Assembly (NCBI GenBank): GCA_024687205.1
Contig: JAILES010000030.1
Span: 1-43,206, forward strand
Source: Lachnospiraceae bacterium
Lineage (GTDB): Bacteria; Bacillota; Clostridia; Lachnospirales; Lachnospiraceae
DNA: 43,206 nucleotides
Reading direction: 5' to 3'
The position numbers and the translations under genes were made by a program. This document shows, piece after piece, positions 28,796 through 36,840 of this stretch (position 1 is its first letter; every line of letters starts with the position of its first letter). The notes under the pieces were generated by a model, which searched no databases, had not been told where the DNA came from, and saw nothing but the letters and a program-made list of their open reading frames with translations.

Positions 28796-30321
28796 TTATT
28801 CTCCGTAAAATAGAGCGAGGCAAGATCCTGTACATAAAGAGGATAGAACTTATATCCTTCTATATTGTTTCTTATCGCCACAAATGTGGGCAGATCCTGA
28901 ATGTACACGTTTGCCGCCTCGTTGGCGAGTATGGAAAGACATTCTTTATAGCTTTCCGTCTGTACGCTGTCGTTCATTGTGGATGTAGCTTTTTTGAAAG
29001 CCTCATCATAAGCGGGGGAACTGAAGTTTATAAAGTTCTTGCCGCTGTCAGAAGTAAATCTTTCAAGCAGGGCTCTTGCCGTAAGCGGAGAAGCATCAAC
29101 GCCTACCACGGTAGCTTCGTAATTCCTGCCCACATATACATCCGAAAGCCAGCTGTCCCATTCGATAAGCGATATCTTCGCATCAACTCCTATATCCTTT
29201 AACTGCTCGGATATTACCTCTGCAGTGGATATGTGCTGCTGATAGTTTGAAGGAACGCTGATCGTAAATGAAAAGCCGTCGGGATATCCCGCCACCTTGA
29301 GCAGTTCCTTTGCTTTCTCGATATCCCTGTCATAAACATGATTAAGGCTTTCGTCAAAATACTTTCCGAAGGCGGGGAACATACTGCTTCCGATCTCGGC
29401 TCCCTTTCCGCCGGAGACAAAGTCCATTATCTGCTGGGGATCGATGGCATAGCAGAGTGCCTGTCTTACAGCCACGTCATTGAAAGGCTTTACCGCATTG
29501 TTCAGATACATTGCCTGAACAAGGTTCATGGTTCCTTCCAGTACTTTGAAATCGGAACCCTTAAGTTCCTCTGCCTGGGTGTCCGTGATCCTCGCTATCA
29601 TATCGATGGAGCCACCGGTCAGTTCCATTACAATGGCATCCGGATTGGCTACTACCTTAAGGACAACGTTTTTGATATGTGCCTTGTTGCCCCAGTATTT
29701 ATCGAAAGCTTCGAGTTCTATGGACTCCTGGGGAGAACGTCCCACAAATCTGTAGGGGCCCGTACCTATCACGTTCACAGCAGGATCCGCATTGCCTGCG
29801 GGTATAACTGCTGATGTAAGTGAGGCCAGGAACTCGGTATCCGCTGCATTAAGCGTAATAACCACGGTACCTGCATCTTCTTTTTCTACGGAAGCGATAT
29901 TAGAAAACGCCGGTACAAGCGGTTCACCCGCAGATGCATCGGCGCAGCGTTCTATGGAATATACCACATCATCCGCGCTCATCTCACTGCCGTCATGGAA
30001 TTTTACACCGCTTCTAATGCTGAAACGATATGTAAGGCCGTCGTCGCTGATCTCATAACTCTGAGCAAGCGCAGGGGTCAGGTTACCGTACTCGTCATAT
30101 TTGACAAGTCCCTCGTAGATATTGAACAGGATTTCCTTGGTACCTGCCGCGCTTACCTTATGCGGGTCAAGTCCGTCTTCCAGATCCTGAGGAATACCTA
30201 TGGTAATCGTCCCGTCAGAGGTTCCCTCCGCCTTGTCACCTGAGCATCCGCCCAGTGCAACAGCCATCGTTACAAGCATAAGTGCGATGCCCTTTCTTAA
30301 TAGTTTCTTAAAGGTCATCAT
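28792..30321 (-). CDS. Substrate-binding lipoprotein of the peptide-type ABC importer
   Basis: Extracellular solute-binding protein of family 5, anchored by lipid. The signal (MMTFKKLLRKGIALMLVTMA) leads to the lipobox VALGGC. The mature domain has the family-5 sequence DPHKVSAAGTKEILFNIYEG and LTPALAQSYEISDDGLTYRF. I chose the ATG at 30321 because GGAGG lies 9 bases upstream; an upstream ATG at 30366 would spoil the signal peptide. It is the first gene of the five-gene importer operon and probably sets the substrate. The family takes up peptides, nickel, opines or oligosaccharides. The lack of a peptidase nearby leaves the choice open. Confidence 0.95.
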   Translation of the reverse strand: MMTFKKLLRKGIALMLVTMAVALGGCSGDKAEGTSDGTITIGIPQDLEDGLDPHKVSAAGTKEILFNIYEGLVKYDEYGNLTPALAQSYEISDDGLTYRFSIRSGVKFHDGSEMSADDVVYSIERCADASAGEPLVPAFSNIASVEKEDAGTVVITLNAADTEFLASLTSAVIPAGNADPAVNVIGTGPYRFVGRSPQESIELEAFDKYWGNKAHIKNVVLKVVANPDAIVMELTGGSIDMIARITDTQAEELKGSDFKVLEGTMNLVQAMYLNNAVKPFNDVAVRQALCYAIDPQQIMDFVSGGKGAEIGSSMFPAFGKYFDESLNHVYDRDIEKAKELLKVAGYPDGFSFTISVPSNYQQHISTAEVISEQLKDIGVDAKISLIEWDSWLSDVYVGRNYEATVVGVDASPLTARALLERFTSDSGKNFINFSSPAYDEAFKKATSTMNDSVQTESYKECLSILANEAANVYIQDLPTFVAIRNNIEGYKFYPLYVQDLASLYFTENK

Positions 30322-30364
30322 AATGCTTTTCCTCCCTGATGATGATATTAAGTTTTCAAATTGC

Positions 30365-30388
30365 AAAGAAATGATATAGCATTTCTTT
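30365..30388. promoter_or_regulatory. 9-bp palindrome over the importer promoter region
   Basis: AAAGAAATG and CATTTCTTT with a 6-base centre. On the minus strand a TTGTAA (near 30398) and a TATCAT-like -10 fall around it, 45-60 bases before the binding-protein ATG. This is operator-like geometry. On the plus strand the stem is followed by a T run, so a terminator reading is possible, but no plus-strand gene is present. Confidence 0.45.
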
Positions 30389-30404
30389 TTATTTTACAAG
30401 TTTT

Positions 30405-32432
30405 TTATTCTATACAATCAGCTTTATCCTGATGTGCCCTTCCCTTTTTTATCACCAGCATCAGACCCAGTGCCGTAAACAGCAGGCCCAGCGCCGCCAT
30501 TATGAATACGGCATATAAGGGAACATCTTCGGCCCAGTCATATTTCTCTATCAGCACATCCCTGTACTTGGATATAAGAACCGCACTTAAGTTGTTTAAA
30601 AAATGCATCAGCATGGTAGGAAAAATGCTGCCGCTTTCATAAGCCACAACTGCCATAACAACACCGAACACGGAAACCAGAAGTATCTGCATCGGGCTTA
30701 AATGAAACAGGCCGAAGATCAGACCGCAGAGTATGATGGCAGTATGCTTTTTATATCTGTTCTTTAAACTTCCCAGTAAAAATCCTCTGAAGGCCCATTC
30801 CTCACATATGGCAGGTATCAGTGCCGAAGACAGGATCAGCAGCCACATGGGATCATCGCCCCATATTGATACCAGTTCATTCTGCTGCGAGGCAAAAGCC
30901 TCGGGAAACAGCTGCTCTATAGCGTATCCCATGACCTGTACGATCAGATAACTGCCTATCCAGGCAATAACTCCGCCGATAACGGCTGCAAGGCGCGGCC
31001 GTCTTATCATGAACAGTTTCTTAGGATCCGCTTTGATATACCAGGCATAAAAGCTTGTAGCAAAGAAGATAAGGAACTGTTCTGCTATGAGCCCCCATGA
31101 ACCGAATCTGACTATCAGCAGCGAACCTGCGAAGAGTATTATAAGCAGAAGCAGTGACAGCAAAAGGACGCAATCCCCGATCCCGGGTATCTGTCCGGGC
31201 TTCATATTCTTCCTGCCCTCTAAAAGCTTCATTCCGCCTGCACCGTCTCCGAAGAGTATCTGCTCGGAAGAAAATACCCTTGTCATCAGAACGATGGCAA
31301 GCAGCGAATATGCCACATTTGAGAGCAGCACAAGGGCTATCAGCGAAATTTCAAAATGCAGCTTGAACAACGATGATATCAGCAGCGCTATGTTTACCAC
31401 AGGTATCAGTGCCGTGGTACCGTTCAGTTCCAGCGACGGGATCATGCCCGCCATTCCGCAGATCATGAACACCAGCATCACCGGAGTAGTATAGTTCTGC
31501 GCTTCCTTGAAGCTCTTTGCGAATATGCAGGCGCTTAAACATACGGCGGAGGCAAACATCGCAAACACCACAACGCACAGCAGCATGATAAGTACCGCGG
31601 GAAGATATGAGATAAGCCTTATGGGTTCAGAGTCCGCAGCCGCAGACACGGTACTGTAGAAATATGCCCCCATCAGGCTCATGGATATCATGTTAAGTAC
31701 CGCTGCCGCCACAGCCACCGTGGAAGTAGCGGCGAATTTGGCGCCTATCAGTTCCATATTGCGGACAGGCAGAGTAAGCAGGGTTTCCAGTGTTCCTCTT
31801 TCCTTCTCTCCCGCTGTGGCATCTATCGCAGGATAGAGCGCCCCCATCAGTATGCTGGTGATCATCAGGAAAGGAACTATATAACCCAGCAGATATCCGG
31901 CGTTTTCCTCATTGCTGGACATATCTTTATATTCAAAGCTTATGGGATCCATAAACTCGCTCTCATCAAGTCCCAGTTTCTTAAACTCTTCGCTGCGCAG
32001 CTTCTCCCTGTATTCGGTGAGCAGTTTCTCCGCTATGCCTGCGGCTGTCTGTGAAGATGTTTCGGAAGCCTTGTAGGCTATCTCATAAGAAGGCTTTCCT
32101 TCCAAACTGCTCCTAGAGATAAACACATCCGCCAGGCCTTCTTCAAGTCCCGAGACATCGCCTTTGTAATAGGCAAGCTTATAGTCATGATCCGGAGCTT
32201 TCTCCCGGAAAAAGCTTATCACCCCGTCCGTCTCGCTGTACTCGTCATAACCGATTATGTAAGATCTCTGGGTGTCGGAATTGATCAGACTGCTGGTCAG
32301 ATACATGGCTCCGAAGAACAGCAGCGGGTAAAGGATAAGCGGTACCACGATCATCATGAGTATGGTCTTCTTATCCCTGAGTATATCCAGTATCTCTTTT
32401 TTATAAAGCGATATCAGTATACGTCTGTTCAT
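30405..32432 (-). CDS. NatB-like ABC-2 permease fused to a CPBP protease domain
   Basis: A 675-residue membrane protein. The N-terminal half is an ABC-2 type permease. A helix at about 22-42 is followed by a large extracellular domain (about 45-180) and a helix bundle with GEKERGTLETLLTLPVRN, typical of the NatB/YhaP group. The C-terminal third (about 440-670) is a CPBP (CAAX protease-like) membrane protease: EEWAFRGFLLG carries EExxxR, FGLFHLSPMQ carries FxxxH, and MLMHFLNN carries HxxxN. All proposed metal ligands are present. The fusion is known among Bacillota exporters. It overlaps the NatA-like ATPase gene by 4 bases. Likely roles are sodium or drug export, or self-immunity against a peptide. 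Confidence 0.92.
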   Translation of the reverse strand: MNRRILISLYKKEILDILRDKKTILMMIVVPLILYPLLFFGAMYLTSSLINSDTQRSYIIGYDEYSETDGVISFFREKAPDHDYKLAYYKGDVSGLEEGLADVFISRSSLEGKPSYEIAYKASETSSQTAAGIAEKLLTEYREKLRSEEFKKLGLDESEFMDPISFEYKDMSSNEENAGYLLGYIVPFLMITSILMGALYPAIDATAGEKERGTLETLLTLPVRNMELIGAKFAATSTVAVAAAVLNMISMSLMGAYFYSTVSAAADSEPIRLISYLPAVLIMLLCVVVFAMFASAVCLSACIFAKSFKEAQNYTTPVMLVFMICGMAGMIPSLELNGTTALIPVVNIALLISSLFKLHFEISLIALVLLSNVAYSLLAIVLMTRVFSSEQILFGDGAGGMKLLEGRKNMKPGQIPGIGDCVLLLSLLLLIILFAGSLLIVRFGSWGLIAEQFLIFFATSFYAWYIKADPKKLFMIRRPRLAAVIGGVIAWIGSYLIVQVMGYAIEQLFPEAFASQQNELVSIWGDDPMWLLILSSALIPAICEEWAFRGFLLGSLKNRYKKHTAIILCGLIFGLFHLSPMQILLVSVFGVVMAVVAYESGSIFPTMLMHFLNNLSAVLISKYRDVLIEKYDWAEDVPLYAVFIMAALGLLFTALGLMLVIKKGRAHQDKADCIE

Positions 32433-33208
32433 ATCTCTTCCTCTATCATCTTACGGAAGGTCTCTCTTAAGTTCTTTGTTTCTGTTTTTTCCATCAGTTC
32501 AGACGGCGTACCTTCCGCTACTATCCTTCCCTTGTACATCATAAGTATACGGTCGCAGAGGTACTGGGCCTCTTCCATATAGTGGGTGGAATACAGCACC
32601 GTACGTCCCCTGTCCCGTTCACCCATCATAAAATCGATTATGGACTCACTGCTCAATATATCCAGGCCCAGCGTGGGTTCGTCAAAAATATAAACAGAGG
32701 GCGAATGCACAAGACACCTTGCGATACTTACCCTCTGCGTCTGTCCTGTGGACAGTCTCTCTATCCTGTTATCGATAAAATCCGAAAGATCGAGGACCTT
32801 CGATATCTCCTCTATCCTTTCATTCTGCTCCTTCTCATCCATCCCGTAAATATCCGCGATGGTATGCATCAGCTCCCTTGCGGACAGGCGCTGATAAAGC
32901 CTGGTATTGCCCGAAAGATAACCGATGTGTTTTTTTATCTCCACCGGATCGCTTATCTCTCTTCCTTCGTCATCACTTATTATCACTCTTCCGCTCTGAG
33001 GCTGCATCAGACAGCCCAGCATACGCAGAAGCGTGGTCTTGCCTGCTCCGTTCGGACCGAGTATGCCTACTATCTCTCCTCCGCCCGCCTGCAGACTCAC
33101 ATGGTCCACCGCATAGAACTCCTCCTGCAGAGTAGCTCCCTTTTTACCCTTCTCGTCTTTTACCAGCCTTTTAAAGCTTTTGCATAAGCCTTCGGATCTA
33201 ATTATCAT
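32429..33208 (-). CDS. NatA-like ABC exporter ATPase
   Basis: ATP-binding subunit for the fused permease, about 259 residues. It has Walker A GPNGAGKTTL, signature LSTGQTQR (an STGQ variant common in the NatA group), Walker B VYIFDEPTLGLD and STHYMEEAQYLCDR. I chose the ATG at 33208, which has GGAAGG 6 bases upstream and overlaps the trmD stop by 11 bases; an earlier ATG at 33229 has no ribosome site. It is the first of two transporter genes at the end of the ffh-trmD transcript. Confidence 0.93.
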   Translation of the reverse strand: MIIRSEGLCKSFKRLVKDEKGKKGATLQEEFYAVDHVSLQAGGGEIVGILGPNGAGKTTLLRMLGCLMQPQSGRVIISDDEGREISDPVEIKKHIGYLSGNTRLYQRLSARELMHTIADIYGMDEKEQNERIEEISKVLDLSDFIDNRIERLSTGQTQRVSIARCLVHSPSVYIFDEPTLGLDILSSESIIDFMMGERDRGRTVLYSTHYMEEAQYLCDRILMMYKGRIVAEGTPSELMEKTETKNLRETFRKMIEEEI

Positions 33209-33905
33209 TTTCGGCCTTCCATTTTTCATAAAGATCGGGACGTCTTTCCCGGGTTCTTTCTATCGACTGTTCCAGCCGCCACTTTTCAACATTTGCATGA
33301 TGTCCGGAAAGAAGCACCTCCGGCACTTTTTTTCCGTGCCATTCTTCCGGCCTGGTATACTGCGGATATTCCAGCAGTCCTTCGGAAAAAGATTCGGTCA
33401 TTGCCGATTCGTCATTGTTGAGCACTCCCGGGATCAGCCTTGATACCGCATCCATCATAACGAGGCTTGCCAGTTCCCCTCCGGTAAGTATGTAATCACC
33501 TATTGAAAGGTTGTCGCTTACTATCTCTTCAAGCACCCTCTCATCTATGCCTTCGTAATGGCCGCAGAGAAAGATCAGGTCTTCTTCCTTCGACAGTTCC
33601 TCGGCTTTCTGCTGGGTAAATACGCTGCCCTGGGGTGTCGTGTATATCACCCGCACCTTCCTGCCTTCGCCTATGCGCCTCATCACGTCCAGATAAGTCT
33701 GATAAACATGCTCGGCCTGGATCAGCATACCCGCTCCGCCGCCGTAAGTATAGTCATCCACACGCTTATGTTTGTCGGCAACATAGTCCCTGATATTATA
33801 GGTATGCAGACTGAGTATCCCTCTGTCCATGGCCCTGTAGAGCACTCCCGTATTCATGCCCTTTTCTATCAGTTCCGGAAAGAGAGTCATCACATGAAAA
33901 TTCAT
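33198..33905 (-). CDS. trmD: tRNA (guanine-37-N1)-methyltransferase
   Basis: Methylates G37 of tRNAs that read CNN codons and so guards the reading frame; it uses S-adenosylmethionine as a knotted dimer. The 235 residues contain the signature GGGAGMLIQ, then CGHYEGIDERV, and IGDYILTGGELASLVMMDAV. Length is normal. The ATG overlaps the rimM stop (ATGA). In most relatives rplS follows trmD; here an ABC exporter follows instead. Confidence 0.98.
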   Translation of the reverse strand: MNFHVMTLFPELIEKGMNTGVLYRAMDRGILSLHTYNIRDYVADKHKRVDDYTYGGGAGMLIQAEHVYQTYLDVMRRIGEGRKVRVIYTTPQGSVFTQQKAEELSKEEDLIFLCGHYEGIDERVLEEIVSDNLSIGDYILTGGELASLVMMDAVSRLIPGVLNNDESAMTESFSEGLLEYPQYTRPEEWHGKKVPEVLLSGHHANVEKWRLEQSIERTRERRPDLYEKWKAENDN

Positions 33906-34405
33906 AGTCCCTCCATCACGGACACATCTATTCTTCCGCCTTCTATATCAACCTTGAGTATGCATTCCTTTATGGCCGGCAGAAGCAGCATGCTCCCGTC
34001 GTTTTTCTCTATCTCATATACGTCATTGGCTCCGTAATTCTGCACTTCTTTAAGTATGCCGATCTTTTCGTCGTTTTCATAGACGTCAAGACCTTCCAGA
34101 TCCGTTACGTAATACTCGTCTTTCTTAAGCGGCACCGCGTCCTCACGCAGTACATAAAGCTCCTTTTTCCGAAGTTTCTCCACTGCAGTCCTGTCCGCAA
34201 ATTCTTCAAACCTGATTATGATCCTGTCATTCTGGTTCTTGAATCCGACGGGTTTAAGAGGGATCATCCCCTCCTTCTCCTTCAGAAACATCTGCTTTAC
34301 TTTCTTTAAATGTTCCGGTTCGTCACCTACCGGGAAGACTTTTACCTCTCCCTTTACTCCGTGGGGTTCAGTGATGACTCCGATCCTGAAATAATCCTGT
34401 TCCAT
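33902..34405 (-). CDS. rimM: Ribosome maturation factor RimM
   Basis: Assists 30S head assembly and binds protein S19. The 167 residues show the N-terminal RimM barrel (FRIGVITEPHGVKGEVKVFP) and the PRC-barrel half (YYVTDLEGLDVYENDEKIG, ending in LPAIKECILKVDIEGGRIDV). It lies between khpA and trmD in the usual order. A hairpin separates it from khpA. Confidence 0.97.
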   Translation of the reverse strand: MEQDYFRIGVITEPHGVKGEVKVFPVGDEPEHLKKVKQMFLKEKEGMIPLKPVGFKNQNDRIIIRFEEFADRTAVEKLRKKELYVLREDAVPLKKDEYYVTDLEGLDVYENDEKIGILKEVQNYGANDVYEIEKNDGSMLLLPAIKECILKVDIEGGRIDVSVMEGL

Positions 34406-34436
34406 AAAACTCCTAAATCATTATCCTTAAAAATCA

Positions 34437-34457
34437 GAGTAGGGGAAACCCCTACTC
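34437..34457 (-). terminator. 9-bp hairpin between khpA and rimM
   Basis: GAGTAGGGG and CCCCTACTC with a 3-base loop lie in the 59-base gap. On the minus strand a weak T run (TGATTTTT) follows. It could be an attenuator that lowers rimM-trmD output relative to rpsP, or an RNA-processing site. Confidence 0.55.
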
Positions 34458-34464
34458 CTTAAAT

Positions 34465-34695
34465 TCATTCGATGATATCAACATCCACATAGAGGTCTTC
34501 CTTGGTGGATGCCGCCTTCACAACCGCGCGAATCGCTTTGGCTATGCGGCCCTGTTTACCGATCACTTTACCCATGTCACTCTGAGCGACCTTGAGCTTG
34601 ACTATGGTCTTCTTACCCTCAGTTTCCTCTGTTACGGTTACTTCATCGGGATGGTCAACAAGAGCCCTGGCGATCACTTCAACCAGTTCTTTCAT
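34465..34695 (-). CDS. khpA: KH-domain RNA-binding protein KhpA
   Basis: A small RNA-binding protein (YlqC family) of 76 residues made of one type II KH domain. The GxxG loop is in VIGKQGRIAKAIRAVVKA. In Bacillota it pairs with KhpB/Jag and affects cell division and small-RNA binding. I chose the ATG at 34695 (GGAGGGGG upstream) over one 33 bases earlier. It sits in its usual place between rpsP and rimM. Confidence 0.95.
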   Translation of the reverse strand: MKELVEVIARALVDHPDEVTVTEETEGKKTIVKLKVAQSDMGKVIGKQGRIAKAIRAVVKAASTKEDLYVDVDIIE

Positions 34696-34708
34696 ATCCC
34701 CCTCCGTA

Positions 34709-34954
34709 TTACTTTTCGATGTTGGCAAGCTTTAAGAGCTTTCCTACAACTTCGGTAGGCTGTGCACCGTTTCCGAGCCACTTCTTAGCCTTCTCCTCAT
34801 CGATCTTGAATGTTGAAGGCTGGGTATTGGGATCATATGTACCGATCTCTTCTATAACCTTTCCGTCACGTGCGTTTCTTGAATCAGCTACTACCACACG
34901 ATAGATAGGATGCCTTTTCTTTCCCATTCTTGTCAAACGAATCTTTACTGCCAT
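34709..34954 (-). CDS. rpsP: 30S ribosomal protein S16
   Basis: Small-subunit assembly protein of 81 residues. The typical start is [20 protein letters not shown], followed by [26 protein letters not shown] site precedes it. It lies between ffh and khpA as usual. Confidence 0.98.
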   Translation of the reverse strand: MAVKIRLTRMGKKRHPIYRVVVADSRNARDGKVIEEIGTYDPNTQPSTFKIDEEKAKKWLGNGAQPTEVVGKLLKLANIEK

Positions 34955-34987
34955 TTTTTCTTCCTCCCTTAGGTTAAAATATCTATA

Positions 34988-36355
34988 TCAGAAGGGCATT
35001 TTAAACCCGCCCATTCCTTTCCTTTTTCCGAAGCCCTTCATCATTCCGGGCATCTGCTTCATCATTTTCTGCGACTGCTCGAACTGTTTGACGAAACGGT
35101 TCACCACCGCTATATCGAGCCCCGCTCCCTTTGCTATCCTGTTCTTCCTCCTGGGATTTAAGAGCTTGGGATTGGCCCGCTCCTCCGGTGTCATTGAAAG
35201 CACGATGGCTTCTGTCTGCTTCATCTGCTTTTCGTCTATCATGCCTTCGATATCGCCCATTTTTGCACCCATGCCGGGAAGCATCGAAAGTATCGCTCCG
35301 AGGCCGCCCATATTACGCATCTGCTTCATGGATTCCAGATAATCGTTGAAGTCGAACTTCCCCTTCTTTAAGCGGGAGCTCATCGCCTTCTCTTTTTCGG
35401 CATCTATGTCTATGGCTTCGCTTGCCTTTTCAATAAGGCTGAGCACATCGCCCATACCCAGGATCCTGCCTGCCATACGGTCGGGATAGAACTGCTCCAG
35501 ATCCGAGAGCTTCTCGCCCATACCTACATACAGTATCGGCTTCCCCGTCACCGCCTTTATCGAAAGTGCAGCACCGCCTCTGGTATCGCCGTCCATCTTG
35601 GTCAGCACCACTCCGGTGACTCCGCACTTCTCATCAAACTCTTTTGCTACGTTTACCGCATCCTGACCGGTCATCGCATCGACTACCAGCAGTGTCTGGT
35701 GAACGGTTACGTTTTCCTTTATCTTCTGCAGCTCCTCCATCATATCTTCATCGATATGAAGACGTCCTGCCGTATCCAGTATCACCACATTATGGCCGTT
35801 CTTAGCCGCATACTCGAGAGCCTTCTGAGCTATCTCTACGGGGCTGTGATCGGTGCCCATGTCGAATACGTCCACCTGCTGCTTCTGTCCGTTTATCTTC
35901 AGCTGTTCAACAGCTGCAGGCCTGTATACGTCGCAGGCTGCCAGCAGCGGTTTCTTGCCCTTGAGTTTCAGCTTGCCGGCGATCTTGGCTGTGGTGGTAG
36001 TTTTACCTGCACCCTGGAGACCGCACATCATTATCACCGTGATCGCCTGTCCGGGCTGCAGCTGCAGCTCGGTTACCTCAGATCCCATAAGGGAGGTCAT
36101 CTCTTCATTAACGATCTTGATGACCATCTGTCCGGGATTGAGACCGTTCAGTACTTCCTCACCGACCGCACGTTCCTCAACGCTCTTAACAAACTGCTTT
36201 ACCACCCGGAAGTTGACGTCTGCTTCAAGCAGTGCCATCTTTACTTCCTTCATGGCAACTTTAACATCATCGGGAGTAAGCTTTCCCTTCCCCCTCAGAT
36301 TCTTGAACACATTCTGCAGTTTATCACTTAAACTCTCAAACGCCATCAGGCTCAT
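34988..36355 (-). CDS. ffh: Signal recognition particle protein Ffh
   Basis: SRP GTPase that binds 4.5S/6S RNA and delivers membrane and secreted proteins with FtsY. In order: N domain (residues 1-90), G domain with GLQGAGKTTT, DTAGRLHID and TKMDGDTRGG, and a methionine-rich M domain (KQMPGMMKGFGKRKGMGG). At about 455 residues the length is normal. The ATG at 36355 overlaps the ylxM stop (ATGA); a second ATG at 36346 (MAFESLSDKL) matches the usual family start, and the sequence does not decide between them. Confidence 0.98.
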   Translation of the reverse strand: MSLMAFESLSDKLQNVFKNLRGKGKLTPDDVKVAMKEVKMALLEADVNFRVVKQFVKSVEERAVGEEVLNGLNPGQMVIKIVNEEMTSLMGSEVTELQLQPGQAITVIMMCGLQGAGKTTTTAKIAGKLKLKGKKPLLAACDVYRPAAVEQLKINGQKQQVDVFDMGTDHSPVEIAQKALEYAAKNGHNVVILDTAGRLHIDEDMMEELQKIKENVTVHQTLLVVDAMTGQDAVNVAKEFDEKCGVTGVVLTKMDGDTRGGAALSIKAVTGKPILYVGMGEKLSDLEQFYPDRMAGRILGMGDVLSLIEKASEAIDIDAEKEKAMSSRLKKGKFDFNDYLESMKQMRNMGGLGAILSMLPGMGAKMGDIEGMIDEKQMKQTEAIVLSMTPEERANPKLLNPRRKNRIAKGAGLDIAVVNRFVKQFEQSQKMMKQMPGMMKGFGKRKGMGGFKMPF

Positions 36356-36705
36356 TCCCCGATCTTATTCAGTATCTCCAGCACTCTGTTGCTTTCTTTC
36401 TCTGTCAGTCTTGTGCTTCCGTCAGCAGCTTTATTCTTCTCTATCAGACACTTTATTTCTTCAAGCCCGGTATTTGTTTCATTAAATCTGTTTATCAGCC
36501 CGAGCTTTTCTTCATAACCTTTCAGTATCTTATCGCAGCGCTTTACGAGATCGTGCACGCCCTGTCGGCTTATCTCAAATCTCTCTGCCGCCTCGGCCAG
36601 GGACAGATCCTCGTATATGCAGGCTTCGTATATCTCCTGCTGGTGCTCTGTCAGAAGCGGTCCGTAAAAATCATATAACAATCCCTGCTCTACGATCTTT
36701 TCCAT
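36352..36705 (-). CDS. ylxM: SRP-associated helix-turn-helix protein YlxM
   Basis: A small protein of 117 residues with a sigma-70 region-4-like helix-turn-helix (LSLAEAAERFEISRQGVHDL). In Bacillota it is encoded before ffh; in streptococci it modulates SRP-RNA binding. The start MEKIVEQGLLYDFYGPLLT is the typical N-terminus. There is no ribosome site, and the -10 of the promoter ends only 10 bases before the ATG, so the mRNA appears almost leaderless. It heads the ylxM-ffh-rpsP-khpA-rimM-trmD transcript. Confidence 0.95.
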   Translation of the reverse strand: MEKIVEQGLLYDFYGPLLTEHQQEIYEACIYEDLSLAEAAERFEISRQGVHDLVKRCDKILKGYEEKLGLINRFNETNTGLEEIKCLIEKNKAADGSTRLTEKESNRVLEILNKIGE

Positions 36706-36715
36706 AACGATCTAC

Positions 36716-36744
36716 ATTAAAACACATAGCCTTCGTGCTGTCAA
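36716..36744 (-). promoter_or_regulatory. SigA promoter of the ylxM-ffh-trmD operon
   Basis: The minus strand has TTGACA (36744-36739), a 17-base spacer and TTTAAT (36721-36716). The expected start is near 36709, only a few bases before the ylxM ATG at 36705. Confidence 0.8.
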
Positions 36745-36795
36745 GTATTTTTTCTTTACAGCCCTGTCTGTCCCGGAATCGGCAATCCCGGCAAT

Positions 36796-36826
36796 AACAA
36801 AGGGGGCTTTATCAGCCCCCCTTGTT
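36796..36826 (-). terminator. Terminator after the leucine-rich-repeat gene
   Basis: AACAA, one mismatch, GGGGGCT, loop TTATC, then AGCCCCC and TTGTT on the opposite arm. It lies 15 bases beyond the stop at 36841 and gives a strong GC stem with a modest T-rich tail on the minus strand. Confidence 0.75.
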
Positions 36827-36840
36827 CTCATCTCATGTCC

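Noticed and set aside
30365..30388. Plus-strand terminator
   Set aside because: The stem is followed by T residues on the plus strand, but no plus-strand gene lies upstream; an operator reading was preferred.
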